Origin: Rhopalosiphum padi
Lineage: Eukaryota > Arthropoda > Insecta > Hemiptera > Aphididae
Direction of reading: 5' to 3'
DNA: 64,000 nt
NCBI RefSeq assembly: GCF_020882245.1
Contig: NC_083599.1
Span: 49,378,748 to 49,442,747, forward strand
Shown: positions 1-7,646 of the stretch, piece by piece
How positions within the stretch are numbered: position 1 is the first letter of the stretch
How the letters are laid out: each line of letters begins with the position of its first letter
The notes under the pieces: generated by a model
What the model was told of the DNA's origin: nothing
Database searches by the model: none
What the model saw: the letters and a program-made list of their open reading frames with translations, nothing else
Position numbers and translations under genes: made by a program

Positions 1-88
1 CTCGAGGCGTGCTGAGACATGAATTACCATTACTATCACTTGGGAAAGTTACAACATCTTACGTTGATAATGGAATAGAAGATACTGC

Positions 89-196
89 TAATAATAATGG
101 TTTTATGCAAAGTACGAATAATGGATATTGATTGTAATTGATAGTCAATTAATAGTGGTGTAACAAAATGTTAGTGTCATGAAACCCTGACCATTA
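89..196 (+). repeat. 108 bp perfect repeat shared by modules A and C (A copy)
   Basis: Bases 89-196 are identical to 1939-2046. They cover the Asn-rich coding tail, the TGA, the following ~40 bases and the start of s1/s5. Sequence on either side differs by roughly one base in five to ten, so identity stops abruptly at both ends. Confidence 0.9.
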
Positions 197-353
197 GATT
201 AAGTGAATGATTCTTATTGACCATAACTAACTTCCATATTTGCCATTTAAACTGATAGTTCATAAACACTATAAAACATGTTTTTATATGATAATTTTGA
301 CTCGTTTTTTAAATTTATATTTTTAACTGCTTATGAAACATTGAATTTTTTAT
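171..353 (+). repeat. ~183 bp sub-module s1 (reference copy)
   Basis: Starts TTAGTGTCATGAAACCC and ends just before the same sequence at 354, giving a direct repeat of exactly 183 bp with s2. Landmarks shared by all s modules are TTAGTGTC, a GATTAAG-like core, a TTCTTATTNACC-like core, CATAAACACTATAAAACATG, and AACTGCTTATNAAAC near the end. This copy is absent from units 7, 10 and 13. Confidence 0.9.
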
Positions 354-536
354 TTAGTGTCATGAAACCCAGACCCATAGATTAAATAAATAATTCTTAT
401 TTACCATAACTATCTTCCATATATTTCAACTAAGCTGACACTTCATAATCACTATAAAACATGTTTTTATATGATGATTTTGACTCGTTTTTCAAATTCA
501 TATTTATAACTGCTTATAAAACACTGTATTCTCAAG
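354..536 (+). repeat. ~183 bp sub-module s2 (reference copy)
   Basis: Closest relative of s1: same order of landmarks with ATAATTCTTATTTACC and AAAACATGTTTTTATATGATG. It runs into the CTAAC-bearing pyrimidine stretch that precedes exon-like module B. Boundary set by alignment to s1; the last ~15 bases are uncertain. Confidence 0.85.
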
Positions 537-582
537 TTATTTTCTAACCATTTTACATATTTACCTGAATACTCTTTTTCAG
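537..582 (+). promoter_or_regulatory. Acceptor-like 3' splice site of module B
   Basis: TTTTCTAACC carries a CTAAC branch-point-like motif about 30-35 bases before the end, followed by the pyrimidine-rich ACTCTTTTTCAG. The AG at 581-582 would be the acceptor. This is the only one of the three acceptors ending CAG, the canonical form. Splicing is inferred from sequence only. Confidence 0.5.
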
Positions 583-713
583 ATGGAAGTACAACAGATC
601 ACTCAAGACATGCTGAGACATGAATCCACATTTCTACCACTTGTGAATGTATCAACATCCTATGTTGAAAACTGACCAGAAGATACTGAAAATAATAATG
701 GTTTTATTGCGAT
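583..713 (+). pseudogene. Exon-like module B (131 nt, interrupted)
   Basis: Bounded by TTTTTCAG on the left and by a donor-like GTACGTG on the right (714). The frame from ATG at 583 reads MEVQQITQDMLRHESTFLPL onward to a TGA at codon 31, where module A has GGA. After the TGA the same frame continues with PEDTENNNGF, homologous to the tails of modules A and C. So B is a diverged relative with a nonsense change. At 131 nt its length is not a multiple of three, so it could not be inserted between symmetric phases without a frameshift. I recognise no protein family. Copies in other full units start 582 bases after the unit start, and 399 bases after it in units 7, 10 and 13. Confidence 0.6.
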
Positions 714-920
714 GTACGTGTAATGGGTATTGAATATAGTTGAAAGTAAATTAATAGCAGTTAAACAATTGAGATTTGTTAAATGTCTGAATAAAATATT
801 AGTAAACACATTTAGCTTGTAATTTTCATTCTTAAAATTTACCTATGCTATAGAAATCTTTTATTTTTACTATATTTAAATGATCATTATAAAATATTTA
901 TAAAACACTCAAATATTAAG
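714..920 (+). other. Spacer between module B and s3
   Basis: The first ~40 bases resemble the tail that follows modules A and C (TTAATAG then a TTAAAC-like stretch). The rest is AT-rich with several TATTTAAA/TTATAAAA motifs and has no counterpart after A or C. No open frame of note on either strand. Confidence 0.7.
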
Positions 921-1100
921 TTAATGTTTAGAAGATTGAACAATAGTTTAAGAAAATGATTCTCATTTACCATTATTATCTGTGATATGTTTCATTTAAC
1001 CTGTTATTTAGAATACACTAAAAAACATGTTTTTATACGATAATTTTGACAAATCTTACAAATTCCTATTTTAAACTGCTTATAATACACTAAATTATTG
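921..1100 (+). repeat. ~180 bp sub-module s3 (reference copy)
   Basis: Diverged member of the s family. It keeps AAGAAAATGATTCTCATTTACC, AAAAAACATGTTTTTATACG, AATTTTGACAAAT and AAACTGCTTATAA. It ends where the CpG-rich island begins, at the point where the other tandem s pairs run directly into each other. Confidence 0.8.
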
Positions 1101-1277
1101 AATGTATACACCGACAGAGGGCGTGTGCGTCGCCGTTGTGTGCCGTTCACCGTACGGCTGCTTAACGTGACTGATCGTTATTTTTACTTAGCTTTTGCGT
1201 GTAGTTGTTGTTCATTTAATAAAGATTTTTCATATTATAAAGGAATTGTTCATATTTTACGCCAAAGTTGACACATG
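1101..1277 (+). other. CpG-rich island embedded in each unit (~175 bp)
   Basis: Interrupts the s3-s4 junction. The core 1109-1177 has 43 G or C in 69 bases and ten CpG dinucleotides, while the rest of the unit is strongly AT-rich and nearly CpG-free. A short inverted repeat GCCGT/ACGGC lies at 1142-1158 with a 7-base loop. The AT-rich right half contains AATAAA (1218-1223) and TATAAA (1236-1241). A 4-base ATGT occurs at each edge and could be a target-site duplication, but no convincing terminal inverted repeats are seen. It could be an old inserted short element, a promoter-like CpG patch, or an mRNA 3' end. It lies at about offset 1100 in every full unit and is almost invariant (one C-to-T in units 8 and 11). 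Confidence 0.75.
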
Positions 1278-1450
1278 TAAGTGTCTTGATCCTGGACTAC
1301 TAGATTAAGAAAACGATTCTAATTTATCATTTGCAACTTTCTTATGTTTCACTTAACCTGATATTTTTACTCCATAAAAACTATAAAATATAATTTTGAC
1401 GAATAATACAAATTCATATTGAAAAGGAGCAATTTTCAGTTGTTGTACAA
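1278..1450 (+). repeat. ~175 bp sub-module s4 (reference copy)
   Basis: Starts TAAGTGTCTTGATCC and holds GACTACTAGATTAAGAAAAC, CTCCATAAAAACTATAAAAT and a TTGTACAAATG end. The end and the sequence after it resemble s6 and its flank more than s1 or s2, so s3-s4 and s5-s6 look like duplicated pairs. Confidence 0.8.
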
Positions 1451-1806
1451 ATGTATTCTTTAGTTACACTTATAAGACGTTTAAATTCTATAAAACATTC
1501 TGGTATATTTGTACTATCTTTTATGGTTTATCATAATTATTATTTCTTATCATCTGTTATAATTTTTATATTTCATATATTTTGCAATTTTACATTGGTA
1601 TTTGTATTTAAATTTCAACTGTAAATTGTTTTCAAATATTTTGTAATAAAAATGAATTTTGTCCAATAGTTTATGTTTTGATTGTTTCCATTTCTGAATT
1701 ATTCACTGTCGTCCACATACTAGTTGTTATATAGAATTTTTGGTTCTCCTTATGGTGTCTAGTAGTGACATTTTATCCTCCACCCCGTTATACATATTTA
1801 ACTTAC

Positions 1807-1808
<2 letters not shown>
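1451..1808 (+). other. AT-rich spacer upstream of the T tract
   Basis: The first ~110 bases match the stretch after s6 (ATTCTTTA, TTTGTACTATCTTTTAT, TTATCAT). The following ~230 bases, including GTCGTCCAC and CTCCACCCCG, are not found before modules A or B. Short frames that start here and run through the T tract are not genes: they exist only when the T count happens to keep frame. Confidence 0.75.

Positions 1809-1841
<33 letters not shown>
1809..1841 (+). promoter_or_regulatory. Long T tract and acceptor-like AG of module C
   Basis: 31 T followed by AG, directly before module C. Across the array the tract is 19-31 T in two forms. Type I is AACTTACTA, 22-31 T, then AG. Type II is AACTCACTA, 19-21 T, CTTAG (units 3, 6, 7, 9, 12, 20). 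Unit 5 is a hybrid. It would be a strong polypyrimidine tract if the module is spliced. It is also the main source of unit length variation and a site where sequencing errors are expected. Confidence 0.6.
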
Positions 1842-1842
<1 letters not shown>

Positions 1843-1961
1843 TGGCAGTACAGCAGATCACTTAAGACATGATTTACCATTTCTACCACATGGGAAAGTT
1901 ACAACATCCTACGCTGAAAATGGACTAGACGATACTGATAATAATAATGGTTTTATGCAAA
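1842..1961 (+). other. Exon-like module C (120 nt, open, phase 1-1)
   Basis: Lies between TTTAG and a donor-like GTACGA. Read with the first two bases completing a codon, it is open throughout: (x)AT then GSTADHLRHDLPFLPHGK, and on through VTTSYAENG to NNNGFMQ, leaving one base over. A 120-nt exon with phase 1 at both ends can be added or skipped without shifting frame, which is what a working repeated exon needs. If unspliced, the frame continues to a TGA at 1979-1981. It has a single AGACATG where module B has two, a 10-base difference that sets the frame. The Asn-rich tail is the only compositional feature, and no known domain is recognised. In other units it starts 711 bases before the next unit (712 in units 7 and 10; 42031 in unit 17). 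Confidence 0.5.
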
Positions 1962-2046
1962 GTACGAATAATGGATATTGATTGTAATTGATAGTCAATT
2001 AATAGTGGTGTAACAAAATGTTAGTGTCATGAAACCCTGACCATTA
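1939..2046 (+). repeat. 108 bp perfect repeat shared by modules A and C (C copy)
   Basis: Partner of 89-196. The left end lies at the GATA/GCTA difference in the codon before the AAT run. The right end lies at CCATTA, followed by AAATTAAG here and GATTAAG in the A copy. Confidence 0.9.
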
Positions 2047-2204
2047 AAATTAAGAAAATGGTTCTAATTTTCCATTGTTATCGTTCAAATGTTACATTAA
2101 AGCTAATACTTCTTATACACAATACAACATGATTTTACATGGTAATTTAAACAAATATTACAAAGTCGTATTTTTAACTGCTTATAAAACTCTCAATTGT
2201 CATG
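2021..2204 (+). repeat. ~184 bp sub-module s5 (reference copy)
   Basis: Follows module C exactly as s1 follows module A, with the same TTAGTGTCATGAAACCCTGA start. Carries two sites of the three-site haplotype (2061 G/A and 2116 T/A). Ends CTCAATTGTCATG. Confidence 0.88.
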
Positions 2205-2400
2205 TTAGTGTCTAGAAACCTTGACTACTAGATTATGACAATGATTCTTATTTTCCATTATTAACATTCATATAATTCATTTATGCTGATACTTCATAAA
2301 CAATATAAAAAATAGGTATACAAGATAATTTATACAAGTATAACAAACACATATTTTTTTTCATGTTGAAAAGCGTCAATTTTAAGTTAATGTACAAGTG
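2205..2400 (+). repeat. ~195 bp sub-module s6 (reference copy)
   Basis: Starts TTAGTGTCTAGAAACC and holds GACTACTAGATTATGACAATG and CATAAACAATATAAAAAATAG. It has an extra stretch TCATGTTGAAAAGCGTC near its end, also recognisable in s4. The third haplotype site (C/T) lies just past its end at 2401. Confidence 0.85.
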
Positions 2401-2533
2401 CATTCTTTACTTACATTTAATTTACATTCAAATTCAACGAAACATTTTGGTAGATTTGTACTATCTTTTATTACTTATCATTATAATTGTTTCTTTAACC
2501 ATTATACATATTAACCTAACTACTTTGTTTTAG
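2401..2533 (+). promoter_or_regulatory. Acceptor-like 3' splice site region of module A
   Basis: AT-rich stretch ending TTAACCTAACTACTTTGTTTTAG. CTAAC lies about 15-18 bases before the AG, a good branch-point spacing. In units 7 and 10 the G inside the pyrimidine run is replaced and one T is gained, giving nine T. Unit 20 has GCCTAAC for ACCTAAC. Confidence 0.5.
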
Positions 2534-2683
2534 ATGGCAGTACAGCAGATCACTCGAGGCGTGCTGAGACATGAATTACCATTACTATCACTTGGGAAAG
2601 TTACAACATCTTACGTTGATAATGGAATAGAAGATACTGCTAATAATAATGGTTTTATGCAAAGTACGAATAATGGATATTGA
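2534..2683 (+). other. Exon-like module A with 49-codon ATG frame
   Basis: Begins right after TTTTAG. The ATG at 2534 opens MAVQQITRGVLRHELPLLSL, then continues through VTTSYVDNG and NNNGFMQSTNNGY to TGA at 2681-2683, 49 residues. No signal peptide, membrane segment or known motif is seen. The donor-like GTACGA is at 2664, making a 130-nt exon if spliced. Read in module C's upstream frame, A stops after DGSTADHSRRAET. So A is open only if translation begins at its own ATG or enters in phase 0, unlike C. The module spans the unit boundary: 19 bases before CTCGAG and ~111 after it. Coding status is undecided; identical copies occur at every unit boundary. Confidence 0.45.
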
Positions 2684-4358
2684 TTGTAATTGATAGTCAA
2701 TTAATAGTGGTGTAACAAAATGTTAGTGTCATGAAACCCTGACCATTAGATTAAGTGAATGATTCTTATTGACCATAACTAACTTCCATATTTGCCATTT
2801 AAACTGATAGTTCATAAACACTATAAAACATGTTTTTATATGTTAATTTTGACTCGTTTTTTAAATTTATATTTTTAACTGCTTATGAAACATTGAATTT
2901 TTTATTTAGTGTCATGAAACCCAGACCCATAGATTAAATAAATAATTCTTATTTACCATAACTATCTTCCATATATTTCAACTAAGCTGACACTTCATAA
3001 TCACTATAAAACATGTTTTTATATGATGATTTTGACTCGTTTTTCAAATTCATATTTATAACTGCTTATAAAACACTGTATTCTCAAGTTATTTTCTAAC
3101 CATTTTACATATTTACCTGAATACTCTTTTTCAGATGGAAGTACAACAGATCACTCAAGACATGCTGAGACATGAATCCACATTTCTACCACTTGTGAAT
3201 GTATCAACATCCTATGTTGAAAACTGACCAGAAGATACTGAAAATAATAATGGTTTTATTGCGATGTACGTGTAATGGGTATTGAATATAGTTGAAAGTA
3301 AATTAATAGCAGTTAAACAATTGAGATTTGTTAAATGTCTGAATAAAATATTAGTAAACACATTTAGCTTGTAATTTTCATTCTTAAAATTTACCTATGC
3401 TATAGAAATCTTTTATTTTTACTATATTTAAATGATCATTATAAAATATTTATAAAACACTCAAATATTAAGTTAATGTTTAGAAGATTGAACAATAGTT
3501 TAAGAAAATGATTCTCATTTACCATTATTATCTGTGATATGTTTCATTTAACCTGTTATTTAGAATACACTAAAAAACATGTTTTTATACGATAATTTTG
3601 ACAAATCTTACAAATTCCTATTTTAAACTGCTTATAATACACTAAATTATTGAATGTATACACCGACAGAGGGCGTGTGCGTCGCCGTTGTGTGCCGTTC
3701 ACCGTACGGCTGCTTAACGTGACTGATCGTTATTTTTACTTAGCTTTTGCGTGTAGTTGTTGTTCATTTAATAAAGATTTTTCATATTATAAAGGAATTG
3801 TTCATATTTTACGCCAAAGTTGACACATGTAAGTGTCTTGATCCTGGACTACTAGATTAAGAAAACGATTCTAATTTATCATTTGCAACTTTCTTATGTT
3901 TCACTTAACCTGATATTTTTACTCCATAAAAACTATAAAATATAATTTTGACGAATAATACAAATTCATATTGAAAAGGAGCAATTTTCAGTTGTTGTAC
4001 AAATGTATTCTTTAGTTACACTTATAAGACGTTTAAATTCTATAAAACATTCTGGTATATTTGTACTATCTTTTATGGTTTATCATAATTATTATTTCTT
4101 ATCATCTGTTATAATTTTTATATTTCATATATTTTGCAATTTTACATTGGTATTTGTATTTAAATTTCAACTGTAAATTGTTTTCAAATATTTTGTAATA
4201 AAAATGAATTTTGTCCAATAGTTTATGTTTTGATTGTTTCCATTTCTGAATTATTCACTGTCGTCCACGTACTAGTTGTTATATAGAATTTTTGGTTCTC
4301 CTTATGGTGTCTAGTAGTGACATTTTATCCTCCACCCCGTTATACATATTTAACTTAC

Positions 4359-4392
<34 letters not shown>

Positions 4393-5102
4393 TGGCAGTA
4401 CAGCAGATCACTTAAGACATGATTTACCATTTCTACCACATGGGAAAGTTACAACATCCTACGCTGAAAATGGACTAGACGATACTGATAATAATAATGG
4501 TTTTATGCAAAGTACGAATAATGGATATTGATTGTAATTGATAGTCAATTAATAGTGGTGTAACAAAATGTTAGTGTCATGAAACCCTGACCATTAAAAT
4601 TAAGAAAATGGTTCTAATTTTCCATTGTTATCGTTCAAATGTTACATTAAAGCTAATACTTCTTATACACAATACAACATGATTTTACATGGTAATTTAA
4701 ACAAATATTACAAAGTCGTATTTTTAACTGCTTATAAAACTCTCAATTGTCATGTTAGTGTCTAGAAACCTTGACTACTAGATTATGACAATGATTCTTA
4801 TTTTCCATTATTAACATTCATATAATTCATTTATGCTGATACTTCATAAACAATATAAAAAATAGGTATACAAGATAATTTATACAAGTATAACAAACAC
4901 ATATTTTTTTTCATGTTGAAAAGCGTCAATTTTAAGTTAATGTACAAGTGCATTCTTTACTTACATTTAATTTACATTCAAATTCAACGAAACATTTTGG
5001 TAGATTTGTACTATCTTTTATTACTTATCATTATAATTGTTTCTTTAACCATTATACATATTAACCTAACTACTTTGTTTTAGATGGCAGTACAGCAGAT
5101 CA
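2553..5102 (+). repeat. Array unit 2 (2550 bp)
   Basis: Module B at 3135, 29-T tract at 4361-4389, module C at 4392, next module A at 5084. Minor haplotype (G/T/C) as in unit 1. Private change TATGTTAATT instead of TATGATAATT in s1 near 2840. Confidence 0.98.
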
Positions 5103-7646
5103 CTCGAGGCGTGCTGAGACATGAATTACCATTACTATCACTTGGGAAAGTTACAACATCTTACGTTGATAATGGAATAGAAGATACTGCTAATAATAAT
5201 GGTTTTATGCAAAGTACGAATAATGGATATTGATTGTAATTGATAGTCAATTAATAGTGGTGTAACAAAATGTTAGTGTCATGAAACCCTGACCATTAGA
5301 TTAAGTGAATGATTCTTATTGACCATAACTAACTTCCATATTTGCCATTTAAACTGATAGTTCATAAACACTATAAAACATGTTTTTATATGATAATTTT
5401 GACTCGTTTTTTAAATTTATATTTTTAACTGCTTATGAAACATTGAATTTTTTATTTAGTGTCATGAAACCCAGACCCATAGATTAAATAAATAATTCTT
5501 ATTTACCATAACTATCTTCCATATATTTCAACTAAGCTGACACTTCATAATCACTATAAAACATGTTTTTATATGATGATTTTGACTCGTTTTTCAAATT
5601 CATATTTATAACTGCTTATAAAACACTGTATTCTCAAGTTATTTTCTAACCATTTTACATATTTACCTGAATACTCTTTTTCAGATGGAAGTACAACAGA
5701 TCACTCAAGACATGCTGAGACATGAATCCACATTTCTACCACTTGTGAATGTATCAACATCCTATGTTGAAAACTGACCAGAAGATACTGAAAATAATAA
5801 TGGTTTTATTGCGATGTACGTGTAATGGGTATTGAATATAGTTGAAAGTAAATTAATAGCAGTTAAACAATTGAGATTTGTTAAATGTCTGAATAAAATA
5901 TTAGTAAACACATTTAGCTTGTAATTTTCATTCTTAAAATTTACCTATGCTATAGAAATCTTTTATTTTTACTATATTTAAATGATCATTATAAAATATT
6001 TATAAAACACTCAAATATTAAGTTAATGTTTAGAAGATTGAACAATAGTTTAAGAAAATGATTCTCATTTACCATTATTATCTGTGATATGTTTCATTTA
6101 ACCTGTTATTTAGAATACACTAAAAAACATGTTTTTATACGATAATTTTGACAAATCTTACAAATTCCTATTTTAAACTGCTTATAATACACTAAATTAT
6201 TGAATGTATACACCGACAGAGGGCGTGTGCGTCGCCGTTGTGTGCCGTTCACCGTACGGCTGCTTAACGTGACTGATCGTTATTTTTACTTAGCTTTTGC
6301 GTGTAGTTGTTGTTCATTTAATAAAGATTTTTCATATTATAAAGGAATTGTTCATATTTTACGCCAAAGTTGACACATGTAAGTGTCTTGATCCTGGACT
6401 ACTAGATTAAGAAAACGATTCTAATTTATCATTTGCAACTTTCTTATGTTTCACTTAACCTGATATTTTTACTCCATAAAAACTATAAAATATAATTTTG
6501 ACGAATAATACAAATTCATATTGAAAAGGAGCAATTTTCAGTTGTTGTACAAATGTATTCTTTAGTTACACTTATAAGACGTTTAAATTCTATAAAACAT
6601 TCTGGTATATTTGTACTATCTTTTATGGTTTATCATAATTATTATTTCTTATCATCTGTTATAATTTTTATATTTCATATATTTTGCAATTTTACATTGG
6701 TATTTGTATTTAAATTTCAACTGTAAATTGTTTTCAAATATTTTGTAATAAAAATGAATTTTGTCCAATAGTTTATGTTTTGATTGTTTCCATTTCTGAA
6801 TTATTCACTGTCGTCCACGTACTAGTTGTTATATAGAATTTTTGGTTCTCCTTATGGTGTCTAGTAGTGACATTTTATCCTCCACCCCGTTATACATATT
6901 TAACTCACTATTTTTTTTTTTTTTTTTTTTCTTAGATGGCAGTACAGCAGATCACTTAAGACATGATTTACCATTTCTACCACATGGGAAAGTTACAACA
7001 TCCTACGCTGAAAATGGACTAGACGATACTGATAATAATAATGGTTTTATGCAAAGTACGAATAATGGATATTGATTGTAATTGATAGTCAATTAATAGT
7101 GGTGTAACAAAATGTTAGTGTCATGAAACCCTGACCATTAAAATTAAGAAAATGATTCTAATTTTCCATTGTTATCGTTCAAATGTTACATTAAAGCTAA
7201 TACTTCTTAAACACAATACAACATGATTTTACATGGTAATTTAAACAAATATTACAAAGTCGTATTTTTAACTGCTTATAAAACTCTCAATTGTCATGTT
7301 AGTGTCTAGAAACCTTGACTACTAGATTATGACAATGATTCTTATTTTCCATTATTAACATTCATATAATTCATTTATGCTGATACTTCATAAACAATAT
7401 AAAAAATAGGTATACAAGATAATTTATACAAGTATAACAAACACATATTTTTTTTCATGTTGAAAAGCGTCAATTTTAAGTTAATGTACAAGTGTATTCT
7501 TTACTTACATTTAATTTACATTCAAATTCAACGAAACATTTTGGTAGATTTGTACTATCTTTTATTACTTATCATTATAATTGTTTCTTTAACCATTATA
7601 CATATTAACCTAACTACTTTGTTTTAGATGGCAGTACAGCAGATCA
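5103..7646 (+). repeat. Array unit 3 (2544 bp)
   Basis: Module B at 5685, module C at 6936. First unit with the type II tract: AACTCACTA before 20 T, and CTTAG instead of TTTAG at the acceptor. Major haplotype (A/A/T). Confidence 0.98.

Larger units (their letters stand above)
1..2552 (+). repeat. Array unit 1 (reference unit, 2552 bp)
   Basis: Used as the reference for the anatomy entries. Module B starts at 583, the T tract is 31 T (the longest in the window), module C starts at 1842, and the module A that ends the unit starts at 2534. It carries the minor haplotype G/T/C at 2061, 2116 and 2401. A private variant reads CCACATAC near 1698 where all later units read CCACGTAC. Confidence 0.98.

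Noticed and set aside
1142..1158. GCCGT/ACGGC hairpin as a terminator or attachment site
   Set aside because: Only 5 bp of stem with a 7-base loop and no following T run; too small to call.
1101..1277. tRNA, 5S rRNA or other polymerase III gene in the CpG island
   Set aside because: No cloverleaf and no good A/B box pair; GTTCACCG only weakly resembles a B box, and no clear T-run terminator is placed downstream.
4292..4531. Open frame of 77-79 codons with a poly-Phe stretch, repeated in many units (also a 71-codon version, e.g. 39410-39625)
   Set aside because: It reads through the non-coding spacer and the T tract into module C, and exists only where the tract length happens to keep frame (23 or 29 versus 24 or 30 bases). 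Units with other tract lengths lose it, and poly-Phe from a T run is not a credible protein.
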